Of a stretch of 32,045 nucleotides of DNA, positions 22,269 to 30,244 are shown piece by piece. Origin of the DNA: Lachnospiraceae bacterium (lineage in GTDB: Bacteria > Bacillota > Clostridia > Lachnospirales > Lachnospiraceae); NCBI GenBank assembly GCA_017480565.1, contig JAFVAL010000015.1, positions 1 to 32,045 on the forward strand, read 5' to 3'. The notes beneath the pieces are model-generated. The model saw only the letters and a list, made by a program, of their open reading frames with translations. It was not told the origin of the DNA and ran no database searches. Positions within the stretch are counted from its first letter, which is position 1; every line of letters starts with the position of its first letter. Made by a program: the position numbers and the translations under genes.

Positions 22269-23360
22269 ATGAGCGAGTTTTTAGGAAAGTTACATGAAGG
22301 TACTGTCAAGTTCCCTCAGACCCATATCTGGATGGATACCTGTGCAGTGGAAGCATTGGATTACGGCCTTGAGAGAGGCATTGTCGGCTGCACATCGAAC
22401 CCTGTGATTATCGGATCTGTTATCAAGGAAGAGATGCCGATCCTGTTAGGAAAGGTCAAAGAGCTGATCGAAGAGATGCCGACCGCAACCGAAGAAGAGA
22501 TTACCTGGGCACTTATTGACTATATCGGTGCTGATCGTTCTAAGAAGCTTCTTCCGATCTTTGAGGAGAACAAGGGTAAGAAGGGTCGCCTTTCCATCCA
22601 GGTCAATGCAAAGTATTACAGAAGCCCTGAGAAGATCTTAGAGCAGGCAATTCATCTGAATACGCTTGGCAAGAACATGCAGGTTAAGATGCCTGCTTCC
22701 GCAGCCGGTATCAAGGCGATGGAAGAAGCTACCTATCATGGCATTTCCATCAACGCAACGGTTTCCTTCTCTGTCGCACAGGCAATCGCAGTTGCTGAGG
22801 CAGTTGAGAGAGGTCTTGCAAGACGTCGTGCGGAAGGTCTTCCTTGCGATGAGATGGCTCCGATCTGCACCATCATGATCGGTCGTGTCGGCGACTGGAT
22901 GAAGAAAGATTATGCAAACCGTGGTGTTGAGCCTGAGAATCCGGAAGCAATCGAGTGGGCAGGCGTTGCTGTCATGAAGAACGCTTATAAGATCTTCAAA
23001 GAGCGTGGATATGAGTGCAGACTGTTAACCGCAGCGTATCGTAATCCTCAGCAGTGGTATGCATTCCTTGGTGCAGACTTAAGCGAGACCATCCCTTACA
23101 AGTGGCATAAGGTCTTTAACTCTGATGAAGTTGCTGATATTGAGATCAAGAACTACATCGATGAGCCTCTTGAGGCACCTTATATGGATTGGCTCCTAAC
23201 ACAGCCTGAGTTTGTTAAGGCTTATGATCCGGAAGGTCTTGCTGTGGAAGATTTCGTGAAGTACGGCGCGTTCCAGGCAACTCTGGATGGCTTTATCAAG
23301 GGTTATGAAGAGCTCCTTGGTATCATCCGCGATATCATGATCTATCCTGAGAAGCATTAA
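22269..23360 (+). CDS. Transaldolase-family protein
   Basis: This 363-residue TIM-barrel protein is a long transaldolase-family member. The Schiff-base lysine is likely the one in NMQVKMPASAAG; the surrounding GISINATVSFSVAQA strand and the early HIWMDTCAVEAL and VGCTSNPVI segments match the family (D, TSNP, K, NAT motifs). It is longer than the compact 215-residue (MipB/TalC) type and differs from E. coli TalB, so exact specificity is inferred. It would interconvert sugar phosphates by three-carbon transfer, complementing the upstream transketolase. The ATG at 22269 is used because GGAG ends 9 bases upstream; GTG at 22260 overlaps the site. A 38-base gap from the transketolase gene suggests one operon. 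Confidence 0.88.
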   Translation: MSEFLGKLHEGTVKFPQTHIWMDTCAVEALDYGLERGIVGCTSNPVIIGSVIKEEMPILLGKVKELIEEMPTATEEEITWALIDYIGADRSKKLLPIFEENKGKKGRLSIQVNAKYYRSPEKILEQAIHLNTLGKNMQVKMPASAAGIKAMEEATYHGISINATVSFSVAQAIAVAEAVERGLARRRAEGLPCDEMAPICTIMIGRVGDWMKKDYANRGVEPENPEAIEWAGVAVMKNAYKIFKERGYECRLLTAAYRNPQQWYAFLGADLSETIPYKWHKVFNSDEVADIEIKNYIDEPLEAPYMDWLLTQPEFVKAYDPEGLAVEDFVKYGAFQATLDGFIKGYEELLGIIRDIMIYPEKH

Positions 23361-23383
23361 TCAATCGAATGTGATCTAACCGT

Positions 23384-23417
23384 AAGGCGCTTTCGCAAAA
23401 GCGAAGGCGCCTTTATC
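23384..23417 (+). terminator. Terminator after the transaldolase gene
   Basis: A 13-bp stem joins AAGGCGCTTTCGC (23384-23396) and GCGAAGGCGCCTT (23401-23413), with one T-G pair, around an AAAA loop. The following TTATC is a weak T-tract, so some read-through into the nucleoside hydrolase gene 18 bases further is likely; that gene has no clear promoter of its own. Confidence 0.75.
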
Positions 23418-23434
23418 GTGTGAGGAAAATCAAA

Positions 23435-24364
23435 ATGAGTTACTTTTCCCAAAACTATTTCTATCAAGTGCCTGCAAATAAAAAGCTGCGTGTGATTGTT
23501 CACACGGACTGCAAGAATGAGGCGGATGACCAGTTTGCGCTGGCGCATCATTTGATGACCGAGAAGTATGATGTCGTAGGAATTATTGCGGGTCATTTTA
23601 ACGACAATCCGCAGGAGTACGGTGTCGGGAATACTGCGAAGGCAAGCTATGATGAGATCCTAAAGATGCTTGATTTGATGGGATTATCCGGCAAGTATCC
23701 GGTCGCGATGGGTTCTGCCTATCCGATGAAAGATTGTACCGATCTGATTGAGTCGGAAGGCGCAGACATGATCATCGCAGAGGCCTTAAAGGACGATCCG
23801 AGACCCCTTTATATCTGCTGTCAGGGTGCAATCACAGATATCGGTTGTGCGATTTTAAAAGAGCCTGCGATCTGCGAAAAAATGACCGTGATCTGGATCG
23901 GCGGCGGCATGTATCCGGACGGTTGCAAAGAGTTTAATCTGAGAAATGATATCGCTGCGGCCAACATTTTGTTCTCGTCTAAGACAGAGGTGTGGCAGGT
24001 GCCGATCAATGTCTATAAACAGGCTGCCGTATCTTTGGCGGAGCTGCAGGTCAGAGTCAGACCTTGCGGTGAGGTTGGCCGTTATCTGTTCGAGCAGATG
24101 GTTGATTATAATAATAAGACGTTAAAACCTCATTGGCCGCATGGGGAGACCTGGGGACTCGGTGACCAGGCGACCGTGACACTTCTTCTAGATGAGAAGG
24201 AGCGGTTTAATTATGACCTGATTCCTGCACCTTACATTTTACCGGATATGTCTTATGACTTTACACCGGAAAATCGTCCGATTCGTGTGTATCATACGAT
24301 TGATGCGAGACTTACGATGGAAGATTTTTATGCAAAGCTTGCGATCAATTTCGGCAGCAAATGA
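23435..24364 (+). CDS. Nucleoside hydrolase-like protein
   Basis: The 309-residue protein resembles the inosine-uridine nucleoside hydrolase fold, which cleaves nucleosides into base and ribose using a calcium-binding Asp cluster. The N-terminal motif here reads VHTDCKNEADDQFALAHHL (22-40) rather than the textbook DTDPGIDDA; Asp25, Asp31 and Asp32 are in register. Downstream are YICCQGAITDIGCAIL, VIWIGGGMYPDG and EFNLRNDIAAANILF, all familiar family segments, the last near the second metal and ribose site. The altered loop, with KNEA inserted before the DD pair, is closer to the DUF1593-like branch, so substrate is uncertain. GAGGA (23422-23426) precedes the ATG. It sits between transaldolase and apt. 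Confidence 0.85.
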   Translation: MSYFSQNYFYQVPANKKLRVIVHTDCKNEADDQFALAHHLMTEKYDVVGIIAGHFNDNPQEYGVGNTAKASYDEILKMLDLMGLSGKYPVAMGSAYPMKDCTDLIESEGADMIIAEALKDDPRPLYICCQGAITDIGCAILKEPAICEKMTVIWIGGGMYPDGCKEFNLRNDIAAANILFSSKTEVWQVPINVYKQAAVSLAELQVRVRPCGEVGRYLFEQMVDYNNKTLKPHWPHGETWGLGDQATVTLLLDEKERFNYDLIPAPYILPDMSYDFTPENRPIRVYHTIDARLTMEDFYAKLAINFGSK

Positions 24365-24386
24365 GTCTAAAACCTTATATTTACAG

Positions 24387-24420
24387 GAAAAACACGTGAC
24401 CGATGGGTTGCGTGTTTTCT
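24387..24420 (+). terminator. Probable terminator of the nucleoside hydrolase gene
   Basis: AAAACACG (24389-24396) pairs with CGTGTTTT (24411-24418), 25 bases after the stop codon. The 14-base loop and CTTACT tail make it imperfect, but the TTTT of the 3' arm can serve as the U-tract. Confidence 0.6.
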
Positions 24421-24436
24421 TACTATTTGCTATAAT
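24408..24436 (+). promoter_or_regulatory. Promoter of apt
   Basis: TTGCGT (24408-24413), a 17-base spacer, TATAAT (24431-24436). The -35 overlaps the 3' arm of the preceding terminator. A small stem, GCAGAA (24455-24460) with TTCTGC (24470-24475), lies in the leader. Confidence 0.75.
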
Positions 24437-24512
24437 ATATTTTTGTTATTGACAGCAGAATCTAGACAGTTCTGCGAAGAAGTTCTGTTCAAGTTCCGAA
24501 GGAGTTTTTACC

Positions 24513-25037
24513 ATGAAAAAAGTAGAAGATTATGTCATGAGTATTCCGGATTTCCCGGCACCGGGAATCATTTTCAGAGACGTCACAAGTGTGATCCAGG
24601 ATGCAGACGGCCTTCAGCTTGCCATCGATGAGATGCAGAAGAGACTGGAAGGGCTTGATTTTGATGTGATTGCAGGTGCAGAGTCCCGTGGTTTCCTGTT
24701 TGGCATGCCGATCGCTTACAATTTACATAAGCCGTTTGTTTTGATCCGTAAGAAGGGTAAACTTCCTCGTGAAACCATCGAGAGAACCTATGATCTTGAA
24801 TACGGTACTGCAACCATCGAGATGCATAAAGATTCGATCAAGCCTGGTCAGAAGGTTGTCATCATCGATGATCTGATTGCAACGGGCGGCACGATCGAAG
24901 CAAGCGCGAAGCTGATTGAAGAGCTTGGCGGTGAAGTTGTCATGTGTCTGTTCCTTATGGAGCTTGCCGGCTTAAACGGCAGAGAAAAACTGAAAGGATA
25001 TGACGTAGAATCTGTCATTTGCTATCCTGGTAAGTGA
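24513..25037 (+). CDS. apt: Adenine phosphoribosyltransferase
   Basis: Apt joins adenine and PRPP to give AMP. The 174-residue protein has the normal bacterial length and signatures: DFPAPGIIFRDVT near the N-terminus, VIAGAESRGFLFG, the flexible KGKLPRETIERTYDLEYG hood, and the PRPP-binding VVIIDDLIATGGTI. AAGGAG lies ahead of the ATG. In many Firmicutes apt precedes rel, as here, though the recJ gene often found before apt is replaced by a nucleoside hydrolase gene. It has its own promoter; a hairpin without a T-run separates it from rel. Confidence 0.96.
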   Translation: MKKVEDYVMSIPDFPAPGIIFRDVTSVIQDADGLQLAIDEMQKRLEGLDFDVIAGAESRGFLFGMPIAYNLHKPFVLIRKKGKLPRETIERTYDLEYGTATIEMHKDSIKPGQKVVIIDDLIATGGTIEASAKLIEELGGEVVMCLFLMELAGLNGREKLKGYDVESVICYPGK

Positions 25038-25043
25038 AAATAC

Positions 25044-25070
25044 CACCGGACAATCTTTCATTGTCCGGTG
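25044..25070 (+). other. Perfect 10-bp hairpin between apt and rel
   Basis: CACCGGACAA (25044-25053) pairs with TTGTCCGGTG (25061-25070) around TCTTTCA. It starts seven bases after the apt stop and is followed by ATATGC, not a T-run. It could slow or partially stop transcription, or be a processing or mRNA-stability element between the two genes. Confidence 0.7.
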
Positions 25071-25129
25071 ATATGCATATATTCATGTATGAAATTGGAA
25101 ACTGTGATTTGCTTGGGGGAGAGATCACA

Positions 25130-27442
25130 ATGGAAGAAGATACGAAACAAAAAAGTGTAAAAGACTTAGATAAGATTGAACGCGAATTGGAGGCTCCTGC
25201 GGATTTTACATCGCCTGAGACCTTATATGAAGAGTTGAAGACTGCGATTCGCGCTTATCATCCGTCCACAGATTTTTCGCTTCTGGATAAGGCGTATGAG
25301 GTTGCTTATACCGCCCATAAAGACCAGAAGAGAAAGTCGGGAGAACCTTATATCATTCATCCGCTTTGTGTCTGTATTATTCTTGCGGATCTGGAGCTTG
25401 ACAAGGAGACGATCCTGGCAGGCTTGCTTCATGATGTCGTAGAAGACACTTCTTTAACCTACGAGGATGTGAAAGATCAGTTTGGTGAGGAAGTTGCCAA
25501 CCTGGTCAACGGTGTCACAAAGCTGACGCAGATCAATTATGATGCGGATAAGGTCGAGGTGCAGGCGGAGAATTTGAGAAAGATGTTTCTTTCCATGGCG
25601 AAAGACATTCGCGTGATTATTATTAAGCTTGCCGATCGTCTGCATAACATGCGTACGCTGGAATATCAGTCACCGCAGAAGCAGAAGGAAAAGTCCAGAG
25701 AGACGATGGATATCTATTCACCCATCGCTGCAAGGCTTGGTATTTCCAAGATCAAGGTGGAACTGGATGATTTATCCTTAAAGTATCTGGAGCCGGATGT
25801 CTACAATCAGTTGACGGAACTGCTGCACGAATCTGAACAGGAGCGTACGGCATTTGTGGATAAGACGATTGCGGAAGTCAAGGAACATCTGGAAGAAGCA
25901 GGGGTTCGTGCGCGGGTCGATGGCAGAGTCAAGCATCTGTTCTCCATTTACAAAAAGATGGTGAACAAGCAGAAGACCCTGGATCAGATCTATGATCAGT
26001 TTGCGATTCGCATCATCGTGGATGATTTGAAGGACTGTTATGCAGCGCTCGGTATTATTCACGAGATGTATACACCGATTCCGGGCAGATTTAAAGATTA
26101 TATCGCGATGCCGAAGCCGAACATGTATCAGTCGCTTCACACGACGCTGCTTTCTTCCGATGGCAGACCGTTCGAGATTCAGATCCGCACCTACGAGATG
26201 CACCGGATCGCTGAATACGGTATCGCTGCGCACTGGAAGTACAAGGAAAACCGGGAAGGCAAGCAGACGACAGACAGTGAAGAAGCAAAGCTTACCTGGC
26301 TTCGTCAGATCCTGGAGTGGCAGAGAGATTTGGATGATAACGCAGAATTTTTAAGCCTGATCAAGAGCGATTTAAACCTGTTTTCGGAAAATGTTTACTG
26401 CTTCACCCCGACAGGAGATGTCAAAACCCTGCCTGCCGGCTCGACACCGATCGATTTTGCTTATAGCGTGCACAGCGCGGTTGGCAATAAGATGGTTGGC
26501 GCGCGCGTGAACAATAAGCTTGTCCCGATCGATTATACGATTCAGAACGGTGACCAGATTGAGATCATAACCTCGCAAAATTCCAAGGGTCCCAGCCGTG
26601 ATTGGCTTAAGATCGTCAAGAGTACGCAGGCGAGAAACAAGATCAATCAGTGGTTTAAGTCTGAGTTTAAGGAAGAGAATATTACGCGCGGTAAAGATTT
26701 GATTGCAGATTACTGCAAGGGCAAGAATATCGCGTTAAATGAGCTGATGAAGCCGGAATTTGTGGAAAAATGTCTGGCGAAGTACGGCTTTAAAGACTGG
26801 GATTCCATGTGTGCGGCGGTTGGCCATGGTGGCTTAAAAGAGAGCCAGATCGTCAACAAGCTGTTGGATGAACAGAAAAAGAAAGAGAAGAAAGAGATCA
26901 CTGACGCGCAGATTATGGCTGCGCTGGGGGATCCGGATACCGATGAGAGCCAGGTGGTCAAGCCTGCCCGCTCGAAGAAGAAAAAGAGCGGGATTACCGT
27001 GGAAGGCATTCATGACCTTGCCGTGCGTTTTTCCAGATGCTGCAACCCGGTGCCGGGTGATGAGATCGTTGGCTTTGTCACGAGAGGCCGCGGTGTTTCG
27101 ATCCATCGTACAGATTGTGTGAATATCATCAATCTGCCGGAGATGGAACGGGAGCGTCTGATCGATGCAGAGTGGAGCCTGCCGAAGGATATCAAGCCTG
27201 AAGATGCACTCTATGCCGTTGAGATTCAGATTTATGCAAACAACCGTACGGGAATGCTTGTCGATATCTCGAAGATATTTACCGAAAATCAGATCGATAT
27301 GAAGTCGCTTAACTGCCGCACAAGCAAACAGGGAACAGCGACGATCAGCATCGGATTTGAGGTGGGAAGCGTCGAGTTCTTAAATTCGATTATCAGTAAG
27401 GTGCGCAGTGTGGAAGGCGTACTGGATATTCAGAGAGTGTAA
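25130..27442 (+). CDS. relA: Bifunctional (p)ppGpp synthetase/hydrolase, RelA/SpoT family
   Basis: Rel makes and degrades the alarmone (p)ppGpp. The 770-residue protein has the full long-RSH layout: hydrolase domain (about 50-200) with His101-Asp102 in LLHDVVEDT and an intact LADRLHNMRT, synthetase domain (about 250-370) with RFKDYIAMPKPNMYQSLHTT, TGS (421-482, FTPTGDVKTLPAGST), a helical region, a zinc-finger-like domain with Cys637-Cys638, His659 and Cys663, and a C-terminal ACT domain (about 694-770). The RFKD sequence (320-323) fits the RxKD motif of bifunctional enzymes, and the HD motif is intact, so both activities should be present. The ATG at 25130 follows GGGGGAG; the ORF's longer version from 25034 runs through the apt stop and the hairpin and is rejected. 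Confidence 0.97.
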   Translation: MEEDTKQKSVKDLDKIERELEAPADFTSPETLYEELKTAIRAYHPSTDFSLLDKAYEVAYTAHKDQKRKSGEPYIIHPLCVCIILADLELDKETILAGLLHDVVEDTSLTYEDVKDQFGEEVANLVNGVTKLTQINYDADKVEVQAENLRKMFLSMAKDIRVIIIKLADRLHNMRTLEYQSPQKQKEKSRETMDIYSPIAARLGISKIKVELDDLSLKYLEPDVYNQLTELLHESEQERTAFVDKTIAEVKEHLEEAGVRARVDGRVKHLFSIYKKMVNKQKTLDQIYDQFAIRIIVDDLKDCYAALGIIHEMYTPIPGRFKDYIAMPKPNMYQSLHTTLLSSDGRPFEIQIRTYEMHRIAEYGIAAHWKYKENREGKQTTDSEEAKLTWLRQILEWQRDLDDNAEFLSLIKSDLNLFSENVYCFTPTGDVKTLPAGSTPIDFAYSVHSAVGNKMVGARVNNKLVPIDYTIQNGDQIEIITSQNSKGPSRDWLKIVKSTQARNKINQWFKSEFKEENITRGKDLIADYCKGKNIALNELMKPEFVEKCLAKYGFKDWDSMCAAVGHGGLKESQIVNKLLDEQKKKEKKEITDAQIMAALGDPDTDESQVVKPARSKKKKSGITVEGIHDLAVRFSRCCNPVPGDEIVGFVTRGRGVSIHRTDCVNIINLPEMERERLIDAEWSLPKDIKPEDALYAVEIQIYANNRTGMLVDISKIFTENQIDMKSLNCRTSKQGTATISIGFEVGSVEFLNSIISKVRSVEGVLDIQRV

Positions 27443-27453
27443 TTGGTGATTGT

Positions 27454-28104
27454 ATGCATATGTATCAGATGTGCCTTGGTGTGATTGCGACCAATGTTTA
27501 CTTCTTAGTAAATGATGAGACAAATGAAACCGTGATCGTGGATCCTGCTGATCAGGCTGAAAAGATCATGGATCATATCGCGTCAAAAGGGTTGATTCCG
27601 AAGGCAATCTATCTGACGCATGGACATTTTGATCATATTCTGGCATGTGAGGATCTGAAACGTGCGTATCATATTCCGGTCTATGCTTTGGAAGATGAGA
27701 AGGAGACTTTGGCAAATCCTGGGCAGAATCTGACGGAGTGGTACTCGGATGTCTTTACGATCTCCATGGAGGCAGATCGTTGGCTGAAGGATGGAGAGTA
27801 TCTTGACGTGGCAGGCCTTCCCTGTGAGGTCATTGCGACACCAGGTCATACGCCAGGCGGCTGTTGTTATTATTTCCCGGAGGAGAAGATACTGGTCTGC
27901 GGAGATACCTTGTTTGAGGGAAGCTACGGGAGAACCGATTTCCCGGGCGGCAGTTTTCGTAAGCTGCATCAGTCCATGCTGCGTCTTTTTACGCTTCCGG
28001 ACGATGTCATTGCTCTTCCGGGACACGGATCTGCAACGACGATCGGGACGGAGAAGAAGTTTAATGCGATCAATGAGGAGGGGAGTGCAACATGGTTCGA
28101 CTAA
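27454..28104 (+). CDS. Metallo-beta-lactamase-fold hydrolase (glyoxalase II-like)
   Basis: The 216-residue cytoplasmic protein has the complete metal-binding set: THGHFDH (HxHxDH), ATPGHTPGG, CGDTLF and LPGHG. It belongs to the short YcbL/glyoxalase II-like group, which often hydrolyses thioesters such as S-lactoylglutathione, but its substrate cannot be read from sequence, and many Clostridia lack glutathione. The ribosome site is weak (GGTGAT); the ATG at 27454 follows the rel stop by 11 bases, with an alternative ATG at 27460. It overlaps hemZ by 13 bases. An MBL-fold gene between rel and hemZ is a recurrent arrangement in Clostridia, from memory. Confidence 0.92.
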   Translation: MHMYQMCLGVIATNVYFLVNDETNETVIVDPADQAEKIMDHIASKGLIPKAIYLTHGHFDHILACEDLKRAYHIPVYALEDEKETLANPGQNLTEWYSDVFTISMEADRWLKDGEYLDVAGLPCEVIATPGHTPGGCCYYFPEEKILVCGDTLFEGSYGRTDFPGGSFRKLHQSMLRLFTLPDDVIALPGHGSATTIGTEKKFNAINEEGSATWFD

Positions 28105-29561
28105 AAATGAACCGCGAAGAGTTCGCTTACGACTGCATTTCCTTGATCAAAGCCTTCTATCCAAAGGAAAAGATTCTGCTGCACGGAGACGATGAGGGCG
28201 TGACGACCGAGATCGTGCTCGATCGGTTTTTAGAAGGAAATGTCCATGAGATTCGAATGACCCTCTCAGAAGAGCAGACGACTAGAAAGAGCAGATTTGT
28301 GACAATTGAGGGGGATGAAAATTCTCTTGAAAATAAGCGTCTGCTTCGCATGGCGTATAAAGATCTGATCTATGAAGTGCTCTCAGAGGCAAAGCAGGAG
28401 ACGCTTCCCTGGGGGACATTGACTGGCGTTCGCCCGACCAAACTTCCTTACAGCTGGTATCAGGAAGGAATGACGGAAACTGAGGCTGTAAATCGACTGA
28501 TGACCGAATATCGTGTCAGTCCAGAGAAAGCACAAACCGCCGCGCAGATTGCGATGACGGAGCGGGAGCTTTTTGCCGGGATCGATGTGAGTAAAGAGAT
28601 CAGTATCTACATTGGAATTCCGTTTTGTCCGACGACTTGTTTATATTGCTCCTTTACGTCGTATCCGATTGCTGAGTATCAGAATCTGACGGAGGCGTAT
28701 CTTTCGTGTCTGTTCCGCGAGATCCAAGCGGTTTCGCAGATGACTAAGGGGCGCAAGGTCACAGCAATCTATATCGGTGGCGGCACACCGACCTCGCTTA
28801 CTGCGGATCAGCTGCGAAGACTGCTTCACACCGTGCGAGAGAATTTCGATTTGAAAACGGTGCGCGAGTTTACTGTAGAAGCCGGTCGCCCAGATAGTGT
28901 GGATTTTGAAAAGCTTCTAGTGCTTAAAGAAGAAGGCGTAACGCGCATCTCGATCAATCCGCAGACAATGAAACAGGAGACCTTAGATCTGATCGGCAGA
29001 AGACATTCCGTGGAAGATGTCAGACGAGCCTTTGCGCTCGCAAGAGAGGCCGGACATGATAACATCAATATGGATCTGATCCTGGGGCTTCCCGGGGAAA
29101 ATGCAGACGATGTCTCTGCGACACTTTCTGAGATCGCAACGCTTTCACCGGAAGATCTGACAGTGCATACATTGGCTCTTAAGAGAGCCTCCCGACTTGT
29201 CAGAGAGATCGACCGCTATGAGGATCTGACACCTACAGATACGGTGGAGAGCCTGCAAAGAACGATTACATTTGCCAAAGAACATGGCTACCGGCCATAT
29301 TATTTATACCGCCAGAAGAACATGGCGGAAAACCTGGAGAATGTCGGCTACGCAAAACCGGGTCATGAAGGGCTGTATAACATTCTGATCATGGAGGAAA
29401 TGCAGACCATTTTGGCTTGCGGGGCGGGCGCGACGTCGAAGTTCGTCTATCCGGAGCAAAACCGGATTGAGCGTGCGGACAACGTTAAGAGTATCCGGGA
29501 TTACATTGAAAGAATTGATGAAATGATCGACCGTAAGAGAAGAATGCCTCTTGGGGGATGA
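28092..29561 (+). CDS. hemZ: Radical SAM coproporphyrinogen dehydrogenase-like protein HemZ
   Basis: The 489-residue protein is a HemN-superfamily radical SAM enzyme of the HemZ type. An N-terminal domain of about 165 residues precedes the iron-sulfur motif CPTTCLYC (Cys179, Cys183, Cys186), then SAM-binding YIGGGTPTSL, EAGRPDS, MDLILGLPGE and a C-terminal domain with KRASRL. HemZ is proposed to act in anaerobic haem synthesis, but many anaerobes keep hemZ without a haem pathway, so the true role here is open; no other haem genes are in view. GAGGAGGGGAG directly upstream is a very strong ribosome site; the start overlaps the upstream gene by 13 bases. Confidence 0.93.
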   Translation: MVRLKMNREEFAYDCISLIKAFYPKEKILLHGDDEGVTTEIVLDRFLEGNVHEIRMTLSEEQTTRKSRFVTIEGDENSLENKRLLRMAYKDLIYEVLSEAKQETLPWGTLTGVRPTKLPYSWYQEGMTETEAVNRLMTEYRVSPEKAQTAAQIAMTERELFAGIDVSKEISIYIGIPFCPTTCLYCSFTSYPIAEYQNLTEAYLSCLFREIQAVSQMTKGRKVTAIYIGGGTPTSLTADQLRRLLHTVRENFDLKTVREFTVEAGRPDSVDFEKLLVLKEEGVTRISINPQTMKQETLDLIGRRHSVEDVRRAFALAREAGHDNINMDLILGLPGENADDVSATLSEIATLSPEDLTVHTLALKRASRLVREIDRYEDLTPTDTVESLQRTITFAKEHGYRPYYLYRQKNMAENLENVGYAKPGHEGLYNILIMEEMQTILACGAGATSKFVYPEQNRIERADNVKSIRDYIERIDEMIDRKRRMPLGG

Positions 29562-29578
29562 TTTCACTAGGAGGACGC

Positions 29579-30244
29579 ATGAATCGTATCGCAAAGTTGC
29601 TGGCCGATGAGGCCGGACTACCTATGATTTGTGATTTATCGGATGAATTGTCGCACGGTGTGCTGGTGAGCAATCTTGCCTACCGTCTTGCAAAAGAACT
29701 GGAACTTCCAGAAGATTTTTGCTATCATATGTCGGTGGCGGGGATGATGCATGATGTTGGGAAACTGGAGATCTGGCAGTACCTGCATCAGGATGAAGAT
29801 CAGAGGCTTGAAATCGAGCGTACAAGATATACCAGAACGCATCCGACGCTCGGCTACTTACGACTTTTAAACGAAGGATTTGATCCATTTGTTTGTGAAG
29901 CCGTGCTGCATCACCATGAGAATTATGATGGGACGGGGTATCCTGATAATCTAAAGGGGGAGGAGATTCCCCTGGGCGCTCGGATACTTCGCGTGTGCGA
30001 TGTGTTTGCGGCTCTCGTTTCAGACCGTCCTTACAGGAGAGCTTTTTCAACGGAGACCGCGATGGAGCTTTTGATCGACGAGGTCGAACATTTTGATATG
30101 TGGATCTTCCTGGCATTTCAGCGCGTGGTTGCTGCGCCGGAGTTTAAGGAGATTCATTTATTGATCAAAGATTATAACGAAGGATACAATCGGATCCGGG
30201 AAAGTGCCAGAAGGCAACAAATAGAGGGGGAGGAATCTGTATGA
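29579..30244 (+). CDS. HD-GYP domain phosphohydrolase
   Basis: This 221-residue protein consists mainly of an HD-GYP domain, with no visible sensor domain. It has [11 protein letters not shown] (His58-Asp59), the [12 protein letters not shown] signature (111-122), and [34 protein letters not shown] proteins hydrolyse cyclic di-GMP or related cyclic dinucleotides; the characteristic GYP and the [14 protein letters not shown] helix are present. The ATG at 29579 has GGAGG at 29570-29574; the ATG at 29558 overlaps the hemZ stop and has no site. Its ATGA end overlaps hisS by four bases. The insertion of an HD-GYP gene between hemZ and hisS looks unusual. No diguanylate cyclase is nearby. Confidence 0.9.
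   Translation: MNRIAKLLADEAGLPMICDLSDELSHGVLVSNLAYRLAKELELPEDFCYHMSVAGMMHDVGKLEIWQYLHQDEDQRLEIERTRYTRTHPTLGYLRLLNEGFDPFVCEAVLHHHENYDGTGYPDNLKGEEIPLGARILRVCDVFAALVSDRPYRRAFSTETAMELLIDEVEHFDMWIFLAFQRVVAAPEFKEIHLLIKDYNEGYNRIRESARRQQIEGEESV

Noticed and set aside
24449-24454. Perfect TTGACA before apt
   Set aside because: No -10-like sequence lies 16-18 bases downstream; the TATAAT at 24431 is upstream of it.
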